Notes: generated from the sequence alone by a model not told the origin. 64,000 bases of DNA from Pseudochelatococcus lubricantis (GCF_042432495.1 NZ_JBHLXC010000012.1:186001-250000), one strand, 5' to 3'. Counted from the first letter of the stretch, positions 9,086 through 18,305 are shown. Program-made: numbers and translations.

Positions 9086-9846
9086 CGACACGTTCCGCCG
9101 GCGTGCTGCTTCTCTGCGCGCTCCTCGCCGGCTGTGCCTCCCGCAGCAGGAACGAGGCTCCGCTCAGCACCGGCCACAACATAGACTTCACGGAAGCGAG
9201 GCCCGAAGGTTTCGCCGACTGGAACGACTCGCCCCCCGTCTACAGGGTCGGCGCGGGCGACAAGCTCAAGATCAAGTTTCTGGTGACCCAGGAACTCGAC
9301 GAAAGCGTCACCGTCACGCCGGATGGCTTCATCGGCGTCCGCGTCGCCGGCGGTCAGCTCAAGGCAGAGGGCCGGACGGTGCCGGAGATCGAGCGCAACG
9401 TGCGGGCCGCGGCACGCGGCGTCGTGGCGAGCCAGCCGGTCACCGTCGAGCTTGAACAGGCGGTGTCGTCCCGCGTCTATGTCGGCGGCGCGGTGGCGCG
9501 GCCCGGCGCCTATCCGCTCACGAACACGCAGATCGGCAGCCTTGAGGCGATACTTCTAGCAGGCGGCTATTCCGATGAGGCGCGCCCCGGACAGGTGGCG
9601 GTCATCCGGCGCAGTCCCGACGGCAAGCCCATGCTGAGGACCATCGACATCCGCGAGATCATCCAGACTGGCGGAGCGGCGGACGTTCCCCTGCGGTCGG
9701 GAGACGTGCTCTATGTGCCCAAGAGTTCGATTGCCGAACTCAACCAGTGGATGAAGCAATTTGTCGAAGGGGTGGTGCCGTTCAACCGCAACTTCACCTA
9801 TACATTGGGAGCATACCGCACGACCAGCGGCGGGATCATTCCCTGA
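9076..9846 (+). CDS. Outer-membrane polysaccharide export lipoprotein (Wza/BexD type)
   Basis: 256 aa. The ATG at 9076 overlaps the co-polymerase gene by 10 bases. The leader ends in the lipobox 'LLAG-C' at about residue 21, so the mature protein is a lipoprotein. The poly_export domain begins 'YRVGAGDKLKIKFLV', followed by SLBB-type repeats around 'SRVYVGGAVARPGAYPL' and 'VPLRSGDVLYVP'. The order matches Wza/KpsD/GumB proteins that form the outer-membrane channel for exopolysaccharide. Partner of the upstream co-polymerase. Confidence 0.92.
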   Translation: MVVTTRSAGVLLLCALLAGCASRSRNEAPLSTGHNIDFTEARPEGFADWNDSPPVYRVGAGDKLKIKFLVTQELDESVTVTPDGFIGVRVAGGQLKAEGRTVPEIERNVRAAARGVVASQPVTVELEQAVSSRVYVGGAVARPGAYPLTNTQIGSLEAILLAGGYSDEARPGQVAVIRRSPDGKPMLRTIDIREIIQTGGAADVPLRSGDVLYVPKSSIAELNQWMKQFVEGVVPFNRNFTYTLGAYRTTSGGIIP

Positions 9847-9878
9847 CGCCGGCCACCCCCGCCCCGCGAGGCCGCTAC

Positions 9879-10718
9879 ATGAACGCGCGTGATACCCTGA
9901 TCTCCACGGAAGCGGCCGCACTCCCGGTGCAATCCGCCGCGTTGCCCGCACTCGACTTCCTCGGCGTCCGCCTCACCGCGCTCGACCGGCAGGCGGTCGC
10001 CGGAATCATAGCGGCGCGCGACGTGCGGGCACCCTTCGCCTATGTCGTGACGCCGAACGCGCAGCATTTCGTGAAGCTGGACAAGGGAGACGACAAGGAT
10101 TTCGCCGCAGCCTATGACCACGCATGGATGCGCCTTTGCGACAGCCAGGTGGCCCGCAGGCTGGCGCGGCTGTTGTTCGGCCTGCAAATCCCTCTCGTGG
10201 CAGGCAGCGACCTGACCGCATGGCTTTTCGCGCACCACATCAGGCCGGAGGATCCGGTTACGGTCATCGGCGGCTCCGCGGAGCTGGACCGCCGCCTGCG
10301 TGAGCGGTTTCACCTCGAACATCTGTCCATGCATGTTCCGCCGATGGGCTTTATCCGCGATCCGGCCGCGGTCGAGGCGTGTGTGGATTTCGTCAACACG
10401 CATCCGGCGCGCTACGTTTTTCTGGCGGTCGGCATGCCGCAGTCGGAAATCCTCGCCTGCCGGATCGCGCAAGCCGGGCGGGCGACCGGCGTGGGCATGT
10501 GCGTGGGGAGTTCGCTGCTGTTCGTGACGGACATCACCCGCCGCGCACCGCCGGTCTGGCGGGATCTGGGCCTCGAATGGCTGTATCGCCTGCTCATCAA
10601 TCCGCGCGGGCACGCAAAGCGCGTATTCGTCGATTCCCTGCCCCTGCTCGGCGTCGTGATGCGGGCTTTCCTGCGCGGCCGTGGAGCATCCGGCCTCCGC
10701 GACCGGGAGCGGGAATGA
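9879..10718 (+). CDS. WecG/TagA/CpsF-family glycosyltransferase
   Basis: 279 aa from the ATG at 9879; earlier in-frame starts would read into the previous gene. Family signatures: 'FAYVVTPNAQHFVKL' near residue 48, 'WMRLCDSQ' holding the conserved Asp, 'VTVIGGSAELDRRLRERF' for the nucleotide-sugar site and 'FLAVGMPQSE', then 'GVGMCVGSSLLFVTD'. These GT26 enzymes add an N-acetylmannosamine-type or related sugar to a polyprenyl-diphosphate-linked acceptor at the inner face of the membrane. Exact sugar cannot be told. The next gene starts within its stop codon. Confidence 0.9.
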   Translation: MNARDTLISTEAAALPVQSAALPALDFLGVRLTALDRQAVAGIIAARDVRAPFAYVVTPNAQHFVKLDKGDDKDFAAAYDHAWMRLCDSQVARRLARLLFGLQIPLVAGSDLTAWLFAHHIRPEDPVTVIGGSAELDRRLRERFHLEHLSMHVPPMGFIRDPAAVEACVDFVNTHPARYVFLAVGMPQSEILACRIAQAGRATGVGMCVGSSLLFVTDITRRAPPVWRDLGLEWLYRLLINPRGHAKRVFVDSLPLLGVVMRAFLRGRGASGLRDRERE

Positions 10719-12085
10719 CGACGTCGCCGCCCCATCCCGCCGGGTACCGGATATTCTTCCGCTCTCCCCGCGAGGCGCGGCCGGCAGGCACGCACATTCC
10801 CATCCTGCGCGGCAAAGCCGCCGACCTGCCCACTCGGGAGCACGCCGGCGTCGTGGCGCTGATCCTGCTGGCGGTGCTGCCGTTCTTCGGCCAGAGCTTC
10901 CACTACATGCACCAGTGGCCGGCGCCGTACTTTCTTTCGAAAGCGTGGCCGCTGCTCACACTGCCTCTGGCGATCGGCGGTCTGGCTTCGAAACGTCTTC
11001 CCGCGACGGGAATAATGCTCGTCATGTTCGCCTATACAGTCGGACTGACGCCGATGTTGTCGATGATCCATTTCGGCAACGGCCTGGACGACGCTCTCGC
11101 GACCACCGTCAAGGTGCTGCCCTTTTCCTACTATTTCTCGCTGTCGTTCATACTGCTCCTGTTGCGCCCGTCCCCCGCCGCGATCGCGCGCTGCATGCTC
11201 GGCTTCGGCGCGGCGACTTTCGTCATCATGCTCCTGGTCTGGGTGCTGGCGCCGTCCGAGTGGTATATGCCGCTCGAAGAGCAGAGCAAGTTCCTGATGT
11301 ACGAGATCGAACGCGGCTATCGCATCTACATGCCGATGTTCTTCGGCATGCTGTTCCTGTTCTACCTCGCGCGCCGGTTTGCCGATCGGCCGGGATGGAT
11401 TTCGGCCGTGCTGATCGGCGTGCTGTTCGTGCTGCTGGTGACGATCTACAAGCAGCGCATGGCCATCCTTTCCGGCTTCGTCATCGTGGTCTGGGGCGCG
11501 CTCCCGCAGCGGTTGCGGCGGGTTGCCCTGTCGCTTGGCCTGCTGGCCACGGCCATTGCATTCCTCGTGCTCGTGCAGACGCTGGAACCGTTGCTCGGGC
11601 GCGCCGGGGAAAGCCTCGGCGGATCGCTGTCCACGCGCGTCCGTTCGTTCGAATCGGCGATCAACTACATCGGCGACAGCGCGACGAACTGGCTGTTCGG
11701 CCTCGGCGCCGTGACGCGCCTGAGCCGCGTGACGCTGGAAGACATTCTCGGCAGCGCCAACTTCTATCTTGCGGACCTCGGATGGCTCGGCATCGTCTTC
11801 GAGTACGGCCTCGTCGGGGCGCTGCTGATCAGCGCGGTCTACGGCATGGCTTTCCTGATCACCTATCGCACGGCGTCCGCGACTGGCACCCCGTTCGCGA
11901 AGGCGCTGAACGACTATATCCTGTTCATGATCCTGGCCTCTCCGATCTATCCGCTCGTCTTCGTTCCGGGGGAAATGGCTACCGTACTGGCCGTGTCGGT
12001 CTATATCGCCGCTTATGCCCAGCCGGAAATCCGCACATTTTCCGGCATTGCGCGACGGATGGACGCGCCCTCCGGGAGTGCCTGA
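10715..12085 (+). CDS. Polytopic membrane protein, likely Wzy-type polysaccharide polymerase
   Basis: 456 aa from the ATG at 10715 (ATGA overlap with the glycosyltransferase gene). About ten to eleven hydrophobic segments are seen, with a larger periplasmic loop around residues 290-345 ('RAGESLGGSLSTRVRSFESA'), the layout of O-antigen ligase/polymerase proteins. Sequence conservation of this class is low, so the call rests on topology and on its place between a glycosyltransferase and the assembly genes. No other polymerase candidate exists in the locus. Confidence 0.65.
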   Translation: MTTSPPHPAGYRIFFRSPREARPAGTHIPILRGKAADLPTREHAGVVALILLAVLPFFGQSFHYMHQWPAPYFLSKAWPLLTLPLAIGGLASKRLPATGIMLVMFAYTVGLTPMLSMIHFGNGLDDALATTVKVLPFSYYFSLSFILLLLRPSPAAIARCMLGFGAATFVIMLLVWVLAPSEWYMPLEEQSKFLMYEIERGYRIYMPMFFGMLFLFYLARRFADRPGWISAVLIGVLFVLLVTIYKQRMAILSGFVIVVWGALPQRLRRVALSLGLLATAIAFLVLVQTLEPLLGRAGESLGGSLSTRVRSFESAINYIGDSATNWLFGLGAVTRLSRVTLEDILGSANFYLADLGWLGIVFEYGLVGALLISAVYGMAFLITYRTASATGTPFAKALNDYILFMILASPIYPLVFVPGEMATVLAVSVYIAAYAQPEIRTFSGIARRMDAPSGSA

Positions 12086-12314
12086 CGGAGCCGCGCCGGC
12101 GCCAGAAGCGAGATCGGTACTGCCGGAAGCCGAACTCCCTCTGCCGCCTGAAATTCTGCAGCGTTATCCGGCGTGTCAAATCTATGTTAGTCTTGTACTA
12201 AGCCATGCTGAGTTCTTTTTACAAATTCAGGAGAGAAATGAATCTGACACATTTATAATATATTTGCCTAGCGATAATCAGATTATGCACGCGAGATTGA
12301 AGGTTCATGTACTC

Positions 12315-13367
12315 ATGAACGGTCCAACCATCCCGTCTGAATATGTTTCTATACAGTATTTACGCGCCTTTGCCGCACTGTCGGTGGTCGTCGTGCATTT
12401 GCAGCCGCAGCTGGAGCGTATGGGGCAGCCCGATACCTGGTTCTACCAGCCCATCGGCGGCGTGGATATTCTCTTCGTTATCGGCGGCTTCATCATGTGG
12501 CGGACGACGCTGGGCAAGCAGCAATCGCCCGGGGCCTTCTTTCTCCGGCGCTTCTGGCGTATCGCGCCGCTGTACTGGCTGTTCACGGCGTTCATGCTTC
12601 TGGTCATGCTGATAGCGCCGCGTCTCGTGCAAAGCGCGCGCTTCGATCCATGGCATGTGCTGGCGTCGTTCGCCTTTATTCCGTATCCCAACCCGGCGAC
12701 CGGCACGATGGAGCCGCTGCTCATCCCGGGCTGGACGCTGAACTACATCATGTTTTTCTATCTGCTGTTCAGCGCCGCGCTGTTGATTCCGGAAGAGAAG
12801 CGGCTGCATGCTTTCTCGGCATTGCTGCTCTCCATCGTTGCATTGCAGGTGCTCAGCCCCGCTCCGGCTACTCCGCTGTCTTTCTATACGTCGAGCATCA
12901 TCCTCGAATTCCTGCTGGGGATGTGGCTCTGCGCCTGGCACCTGCGGTCGCAATGGCGGCCGAATACGACCGTGTGCCTTGTCCTGCTGATCTGCGCGTG
13001 CCTCGCCATCGGCGTGCTGCCTCACAGGTGGCCGGACCTGCCGCGCATCCTCAGTCTCGGGCTGCCGGCCGCCATCATGCTCGCGGCGGCATTGGGGCTC
13101 GAACGGGCGGGCCGGGTGCCTCGCGCACCGGGCATCAAGCTGCTGGCGAGCGCCTCCTATTCCCTCTATCTGTCGCATCCGCTGGTCCTGTCCGCGTTCG
13201 GCCAGCTCTGGCGCCGCATCTTTCCGACCAACAGCGACGTTCTGCAGTGGGCGTTCAGCCTGACGGCCGTGGCGGTCTGCGTTCTGGTCGCCATCGTCAT
13301 TTACAGGACCATCGAGCGCCCGCTCGTCACCAGCCGGCCGCTGGCGCGCGCTCTTCAAGCCAAATAG
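12315..13367 (+). CDS. Acyltransferase family 3 membrane protein, copy 1 (key Glu replaced)
   Basis: 350 aa from the ATG at 12315, which has GAAGG upstream; ATG 12285 is an alternative. It is a ten-helix OafA/ExoZ-type acyltransferase: 'SIQYLRAFAALSVVVVHLQ' with the conserved His in helix 1, 'GVDILFVIGGFIMW', 'IPYPNPATGTMEPLLIPGW', 'ASYSLYLSHPLVL'. It is a clear paralogue of the gene at 16058-17200. In the conserved 'LNYEMFFY' motif copy 1 reads 'LNYIMFFY', losing the family's glutamate, and 'FFVISGF' is 'LFVIGGF'. Activity in acetylating the polysaccharide is therefore doubtful. An AT-rich gap (12180-12310) suggests its own promoter. Confidence 0.88.
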   Translation: MNGPTIPSEYVSIQYLRAFAALSVVVVHLQPQLERMGQPDTWFYQPIGGVDILFVIGGFIMWRTTLGKQQSPGAFFLRRFWRIAPLYWLFTAFMLLVMLIAPRLVQSARFDPWHVLASFAFIPYPNPATGTMEPLLIPGWTLNYIMFFYLLFSAALLIPEEKRLHAFSALLLSIVALQVLSPAPATPLSFYTSSIILEFLLGMWLCAWHLRSQWRPNTTVCLVLLICACLAIGVLPHRWPDLPRILSLGLPAAIMLAAALGLERAGRVPRAPGIKLLASASYSLYLSHPLVLSAFGQLWRRIFPTNSDVLQWAFSLTAVAVCVLVAIVIYRTIERPLVTSRPLARALQAK

Positions 13368-13468
13368 ACAAATAGACCAAGCCAATTAAAATTCATCGAG
13401 TAAATTTTACAAAGTAAAACCCTCATTTAAAACTGATCCGTCAAGGCGCTCATCGGAGGAAAGCGAAG

Positions 13469-14881
13469 ATGCTCTGGACCCACGGCATGATTAACAGGCT
13501 GGTCATGCTCCTCGACGGATTGATGATCGTATCGGGGGTGCTGATTGCTCCTTCCACGGTTCCCTCCCCGGACTTCCTGGCCTTCTTCGTCTACGCCGGC
13601 ATATACGTCGTGCTTTACGGCTGGGTGATGAATCTGGGCGGCGCGTTTCGCGTCGAGCACTACCTGTCGGTGCCGCGACAAATCCGGCAGGTGACAGTCG
13701 GCGTGGTGCTGGCGAGCCTGGCCGTGAGCGTGATCGACAGAACCTTCATCGCCTTCGATACGACCACCTTCACGTCCGTGGCCACGCGCGCCGGCATTGT
13801 CTGGGCAGCCATCGTCATCGGCCGCGTGACGCTGGTGCGGCTGGGAATGCACTGGGTGGAGAAGCTGGCGCTGCTGCGCCGCAAGGCCGTGATCGTGGGG
13901 AGCGCGGATGAAGCCTTGCGCGCGGCGCAGCAGTTGCGTGGCGCGGACGCTCGTTTCTTCCAGCTTGTCGGCATTTTTCTCGAAGCACCGCGCGGCGCCG
14001 CGGCTTCTTTCGGCGGCGACGTCCGGACACCGGAGGCGCCCGTGCTCGGCACGGTGGATGACCTTTTGCCGCAACTGACGCGCAACTCCTTCGACGTGGT
14101 CGTCATCGCCTTGCCGTGGAGCGAGGCCGGCACCATCGGCAGCCTGATCGAAAAGCTCAACCGGTTCGCGATCGATACGATCGTGCCGCTCACTCCGCGC
14201 ATCTTCGATCTGCGTTTCGCGGCGGTGGTCAACATCGCCGCCCTGCACGGCCTGCAGGTCGTCCGCCGGCCGCTCAGAGGGTCGCTCATCCTGATCAAGT
14301 GGCTTGAGGACTATGTCGTCGCAACCATCGGCCTGATCCTCGTCTCCCCCATCCTGCTGCTGGCCGCCATCGCCATCAAGCTGGAAGGCCCCGGCCCCGT
14401 TCTGTATCGGCAAACGCGCGTCGGCTATAACAACCGCCTGTTCAGCGTCTACAAGCTGCGCACCATGACCGTCGATCCCACGGACGACGGCTCGCTCGGA
14501 ACGCAGCGGGACAATCCCCGCATCACCCGCTGCGGCGCCTGGCTGCGCCGGCTTTCGATCGATGAACTGCCCCAGCTCATCAACGTCCTGAAGGGGGAGA
14601 TGTCGGTCGTCGGCCCCCGGCCGCACGTCCCCAACATGCTCGTGGGCGAATCGTTGCGCTACGAAACGCTGCGCGCGTACACCAACCGCTATCAGATGAA
14701 GCCGGGCATCACGGGGTGGGCGCAGATAAACGGCATGCGCGGCGGCATCAACACCCTCGAGAAAGCCATGGCTGGTATCGAGCTCGATCTCTATTACGTA
14801 GAAAACTGGTCCCTATGGCTCGATATAAAAATCATGTTGCTGACGGTCACCAAGGGCATGGCCGGACGCGACGTCTTCTGA
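13469..14881 (+). CDS. Undecaprenyl-phosphate sugar phosphotransferase (WcaJ/ExoY superfamily)
   Basis: 470 aa; ATG preceded by GGAGG at good spacing. Four N-terminal hydrophobic segments, a Rossmann-like CoA-binding-type domain (about 138-270, 'RKAVIVGSADEALRAAQQL'), a further membrane hairpin, then the catalytic domain: 'YKLRTMTVD', 'DELPQLINVLKGEMSVVGPRP' pattern, 'KPGITGWAQINGMRG'. It transfers a sugar-1-phosphate (commonly glucose or galactose) from UDP-sugar to undecaprenyl phosphate, the first step of repeat-unit assembly. An AT-rich spacer (13368-13468) with the small palindrome ttttac-aaa-gtaaaa suggests a separate promoter. Confidence 0.94.
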   Translation: MLWTHGMINRLVMLLDGLMIVSGVLIAPSTVPSPDFLAFFVYAGIYVVLYGWVMNLGGAFRVEHYLSVPRQIRQVTVGVVLASLAVSVIDRTFIAFDTTTFTSVATRAGIVWAAIVIGRVTLVRLGMHWVEKLALLRRKAVIVGSADEALRAAQQLRGADARFFQLVGIFLEAPRGAAASFGGDVRTPEAPVLGTVDDLLPQLTRNSFDVVVIALPWSEAGTIGSLIEKLNRFAIDTIVPLTPRIFDLRFAAVVNIAALHGLQVVRRPLRGSLILIKWLEDYVVATIGLILVSPILLLAAIAIKLEGPGPVLYRQTRVGYNNRLFSVYKLRTMTVDPTDDGSLGTQRDNPRITRCGAWLRRLSIDELPQLINVLKGEMSVVGPRPHVPNMLVGESLRYETLRAYTNRYQMKPGITGWAQINGMRGGINTLEKAMAGIELDLYYVENWSLWLDIKIMLLTVTKGMAGRDVF

Positions 14882-15870
14882 CCCGTTACGCAGGCTGGCT
14901 GCTCGCCTGCCTGTCGGCTGTCCTCCTTCTCGCCGGCGCGGACAACGCCCGGGCGAAGGAGCGACGCCATTTTCTGGCCTACCATGCAAGCTGGTACGAG
15001 ACGCCCGCCGCCACGGCGGAAGCCACGACGCTGGCCGGCATTCCCGGTTTCATGGATATCGTGGCCCTCGCCTTCGCGCGACCCGATGCCGTCTATGCGG
15101 GCGACCTCGACATCTCCCGCACCGGGCTTCAGTATCCGTATCCGGGCCCCCTCCTGAGAGACGCCATTCGCCTGCTGAAGAAACGCAATACCGGCACGCG
15201 CGTCGTCATCTCGGTCGGCGGCAAGAACTGGCATCGCTTCGACGAGCATGCGCTGGCGCGGCTTGTGCGCGATCTGGGGGCGGACGGCATCGATCTCGAT
15301 TTCGAGCCGGAGGACCCCGCCTGCACGACGCTGCCGGCGGGGAAGATCGTCTGCGGGAGTTACGCGCTGTGGACTGACTACATCGAGCGCATCCGTGCCG
15401 TGCTGCCGCGTCCGTTTCTCCTGACCATTCCCGTCTGGAGCGTTGGTGCCTACGGCGAGGGCGCCTTCGCCGAAGACCAGCCCCGCAGCCCGTGGACGGG
15501 CTCCATGCTGGGCGTGCTGCGCTCATCCGCAGCCCGGCATATCGATATCGTATCCATCATGGGATATGACGCCGGGCCGCGCTACGATCCCGAGCGCGCG
15601 TTCGCCGCCTATCGCAGCGTCTGGAGCGGCCCCTTGCTGCTGGGCATCGCTTCCCAGCCCGTGGATCCCTCCTCGCCCGTGCCCACGGCCAAGGACGTGG
15701 CTAGGCTCATGGCCACCGCCCGGCGCGACGCCAAAGGCGGAGCGATGCTCTACGCCCTGCGCGTATGCTCCCCTGAAACCGGTTGCCAGCACGGCACCGA
15801 CTATCGGGCGCTCGCACGGGACATGTGCCTCGCGATGCGGCTCGACGGATGCGATCGTCAGGTGCCGTGA
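14815..15870 (+). CDS. Secreted GH18-like glycosidase family protein
   Basis: 351 aa. The only usable start, ATG 14815, lies 67 bases inside the preceding gene. Residues about 22-48 form a signal peptide ('LLACLSAVLLLAG', cut near 'NARA'). The catalytic signature DGxDxDxE is present as 'DGIDLDFE' (about residue 160), preceded by 'VVISVGGKNW', the SxGG strand of GH18. A late motif 'SIMGYD' corresponds to the substrate-binding Tyr/Asp strand. GH18 proteins cleave or bind N-acetylglucosamine-containing polymers; in this locus it could trim the exopolysaccharide. Cys pairs near 163-173 and at the C terminus may form disulphides. Confidence 0.82.
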   Translation: MARYKNHVADGHQGHGRTRRLLTRYAGWLLACLSAVLLLAGADNARAKERRHFLAYHASWYETPAATAEATTLAGIPGFMDIVALAFARPDAVYAGDLDISRTGLQYPYPGPLLRDAIRLLKKRNTGTRVVISVGGKNWHRFDEHALARLVRDLGADGIDLDFEPEDPACTTLPAGKIVCGSYALWTDYIERIRAVLPRPFLLTIPVWSVGAYGEGAFAEDQPRSPWTGSMLGVLRSSAARHIDIVSIMGYDAGPRYDPERAFAAYRSVWSGPLLLGIASQPVDPSSPVPTAKDVARLMATARRDAKGGAMLYALRVCSPETGCQHGTDYRALARDMCLAMRLDGCDRQVP

Positions 15871-15915
15871 TGCGCCCGGTCGTTGTGCCGGCGCTGCAGC
15901 GGACCGGTCTCTGGC

Positions 15916-15942
15916 GGAAAAAGCTTGGCTTTTTCGGCGCAG
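15916..15942. repeat. Small inverted repeat after the GH18-like gene
   Basis: The sequence gaaaaagc-ttg-gctttttc forms an 8-bp perfect hairpin about 45 bases after the GH18-like stop and upstream of the convergent acyltransferase gene end. It ends in a short T-run on both strands, so it could act as a weak bidirectional terminator. Confidence 0.4.
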
Positions 15943-16004
15943 GATCGACACGCGGATTTAAGCGTTTTTCGCGTTCCTGCTTCAATCAGAATGCGAAAAG
16001 CCTT

Positions 16005-16060
16005 GGAGCGCGTTCCGGTCGGATGGGATCATCTGACCGATAAGAATTCGTTCAAAATCA
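16005..16060. repeat. Rhizobial-type mosaic intergenic repeat, copy 1
   Basis: The block starting 'ggagcgcgttcc' and continuing through 'atctgaccgataagaattcg' to 'ttcaaaatca' is a familiar palindromic mosaic element of rhizobia-like genomes. A shorter relative is at 29410-29445 in this window ('gagcgcgttccgatcgga', 'aattcgctcaaaat'). The element runs into the stop codon of the acyltransferase gene on the minus strand. It supports a Hyphomicrobiales origin. Confidence 0.65.
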
Positions 16061-17200
16061 ATAACTGTGTTCGTCGCCGGTATCGCCGGCTCCGGCAGGG
16101 CGGCCCGGTGGCGGCATGCGCCGCAGGTTTCTGCGGGTCGCGAGAGGGCGTTCGACCGTCAGATAGAGGGCGATGGCGACAGCGACGCAGGCCGCCATGG
16201 CAGCCGGAACGAATGTCCATGCCGGCGCGCCGATGCCGGGCAGGCCCATCTGTTTCCAGATCCGGCTGGCGGCCGAGAGCACCAGCGGATGCGACAGATA
16301 GAGGGAGTAGGAAGCGTCCCCGAGCAGCCGGAGACCGCGCCAGTCCGGGATGCCGCCGGCCTGTTCAAGCCTCAGCGCCGCCGCGACGATCACCGCCGCC
16401 GGCAGGCCGAAGCCGATGAGACGCGGCAGCTCCGGCCAGAGGGTGGGCAGCACGCTCATGGCGGCGAAACCGCCGGCCAGCAGAGCGAGGGACAGATGCA
16501 CCGTCGGCCGCCGGCGCTCCCGCAGGTGCCAGACGCCGATCCATATACCCAGCAGGAATTCGAGGATGATGCTCGACGTGTAGAACGACAGCAAGGTGTC
16601 CGGCGACGGATTCAGCGCCTGCAGCGACACGATGGCGCAAAGCAGCACGGAGACGGCGATAACCCTTCCGCGGTCGGGAATCAGCAAGGCCGCGCCGAAC
16701 AGCAGATAGAAGAACATCTCGTAGTTCAGCGTCCAGCCCGGGATCAGCAGCGGCTCCATCGTGCCGGTCGCCGGGTTGGGATACGGAATAAAGGCGAACG
16801 ACGCCAGCACGTGCCACGGATCGAGGCGTGCGCTGTACAGCAGGTCCGGCGCCAGCAGCAGGACCGAGACGATGAACGCCGTCATCAGCCAGTACAGCGG
16901 TACGATGCGCCGGAAGCGCCTGCGGTAAAAGACAAGCGGGGTCTGCGGCCTCCCCCGCGTCGTCAGCCACATGATGAACCCGCTGATGACAAAGAAGATG
17001 TCCACGCCGCCGATGAGCCACTGGGGCCACGCACCGCCGTGGTCCAGACGTTCGAGCTGGGGCTGCAGATGGACGCCCGCAACCATCAGCGCCGCAACGG
17101 CGCGCAGATACTGGATCGAGACCCGTTCGGCGGCTTTTGGCTGCGCGAACCCGTCGCGGGCGATCAACTGTCCGTGCATCAAGGTGCCATGATTTGACAT
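16058..17200 (-). CDS. Acyltransferase family 3 membrane protein, copy 2 (canonical motifs)
   Basis: 380 aa from the ATG at 17200; ATG 17179 and an upstream TTG are alternatives, none with a clear ribosome-binding site. It has the full family signatures: helix-1 His in 'VAGVHLQPQLERL', 'GVDIFFVISGFIMW', 'YWLMTAFIV', 'LNYEMFFYLLF' with the conserved Glu, and 'ASYSLYLSHPLVL'. It is a paralogue of 12315-13367, in inverted orientation across the sugar-transferase and GH18-like genes. Likely O-acylates sugar units of the exopolysaccharide at the membrane. The C-terminal tail of about 25 residues is Pro/Gly-rich and not part of the domain. Confidence 0.92.
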   Translation of the reverse strand: MSNHGTLMHGQLIARDGFAQPKAAERVSIQYLRAVAALMVAGVHLQPQLERLDHGGAWPQWLIGGVDIFFVISGFIMWLTTRGRPQTPLVFYRRRFRRIVPLYWLMTAFIVSVLLLAPDLLYSARLDPWHVLASFAFIPYPNPATGTMEPLLIPGWTLNYEMFFYLLFGAALLIPDRGRVIAVSVLLCAIVSLQALNPSPDTLLSFYTSSIILEFLLGIWIGVWHLRERRRPTVHLSLALLAGGFAAMSVLPTLWPELPRLIGFGLPAAVIVAAALRLEQAGGIPDWRGLRLLGDASYSLYLSHPLVLSAASRIWKQMGLPGIGAPAWTFVPAAMAACVAVAIALYLTVERPLATRRNLRRMPPPGRPAGAGDTGDEHSY

Positions 17201-17426
17201 ATGATTATAATAAATAGCCTTATATATGCATATCAAAATATAAAAACTGTTTTTTTACAGAATAGAATTTTTCATGACGAACTTCCACGAACCGATTTTA
17301 GCAAGAGATACGCCGGCTTTTCAACCGTTTGGAGAGGCGGGCGGGCCGGAAACCGTTGTCACCTTCCCTGATATGATGGTATGAAGCGGGCATGTTGCTG
17401 ATCGTTTTTCGCTAAAGGAGATGCTG
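17201..17426. promoter_or_regulatory. Divergent promoter region of acyltransferase copy 2 and the FkbM gene
   Basis: About 225 bp between divergent starts, AT-rich between 17200 and 17300 ('attataataaatag', 'tatatatgcatatc'). It must hold promoters for both genes, but I cannot assign individual elements with confidence. Confidence 0.4.
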
Positions 17427-18305
17427 GTGCGTGTAACAGCTTCGTCAGAAACGCCTTCAGCGCATTCCCTTTCCCGCAGCCTGAAAAATATCCTCAAGCG
17501 TAGCCTTTATGTTCAGTACATCTACAGAAAACTGATCGTACCGGCGTTGAAACTGTACTCGGATACGGACGAGCTGCTGCTCCCCTCTCTCGACATCCGC
17601 ACCGGCATCGACGTTGGCGCCAATGCCGGCACTTATGCGCTGCATCTCGCGCGCGTCAGCAAGACCCTTGTCTGTTTCGAGCCTGTTCCGTTCATGCAGC
17701 GGCTGCTTAACATGCTTTTCGCCGGGCAGAAACACGTCATCATCCGGAACGAAGCGCTTTCGGACAGGAACGGCGTCGCCACGCTCTCGATTCCGGTCCA
17801 GGAAAACGAGGCGGTGACAGCCATGGCTTCACTGCACACCGCGTTTCCGCAGGGACGCGACATCGCGGTCAACACCATCCGGCTGGACGACTTCTGCCGC
17901 GAGAGCGCCTGGCTCGACCCTGCTCTCATCGATTTCATCAAGATCGACGTCGAGGGCTTCGAGAACGAGGTGATCGCCGGCATGCGGGAGGTGCTGGCGA
18001 AGGCGCACCCCGTGTTGCTGATCGAGATCGAGCTGAGGCACAACTCTCGCTGTCTGGACCTGTTCGCCGAGTTGCGGGAAGCGGGCTACGCTTCCTACGT
18101 GTCGCCGGTGGGCGGAACCCTCACGCCCGTTTCCATCACCACGGCCGAGCAGCTCGGTGCCATTCAGGATCTGAACAGCCTCGCGCTGGAAAAGCCGGGC
18201 TATCGCATCAACAGCCGACGTCACTATCTGAACAATTTCTGGTTCGTCCACCCGGACAGTGTGCTGAAAGATTCCCTGAGCCGCTTCATCCACGCGTCAG
18301 ACTGA
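17427..18305 (+). CDS. FkbM-family SAM-dependent methyltransferase
   Basis: 292 aa. AAGGAG (17415-17420) sits six bases before GTG 17427, so this GTG is preferred over ATG 17421, which touches the ribosome-binding site. The SAM-binding motif I is 'GIDVGANAGTYAL' (about 62-74), motif II 'VCFEPVP', and the FkbM hallmark is 'FIKIDVEGFENEVIAG' (about 171-186). Such enzymes O-methylate sugars or other small groups; in this locus a polysaccharide sugar is the likely substrate. Its 3' end overlaps the convergent GMC gene by nine bases. Confidence 0.9.
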   Translation: MRVTASSETPSAHSLSRSLKNILKRSLYVQYIYRKLIVPALKLYSDTDELLLPSLDIRTGIDVGANAGTYALHLARVSKTLVCFEPVPFMQRLLNMLFAGQKHVIIRNEALSDRNGVATLSIPVQENEAVTAMASLHTAFPQGRDIAVNTIRLDDFCRESAWLDPALIDFIKIDVEGFENEVIAGMREVLAKAHPVLLIEIELRHNSRCLDLFAELREAGYASYVSPVGGTLTPVSITTAEQLGAIQDLNSLALEKPGYRINSRRHYLNNFWFVHPDSVLKDSLSRFIHASD

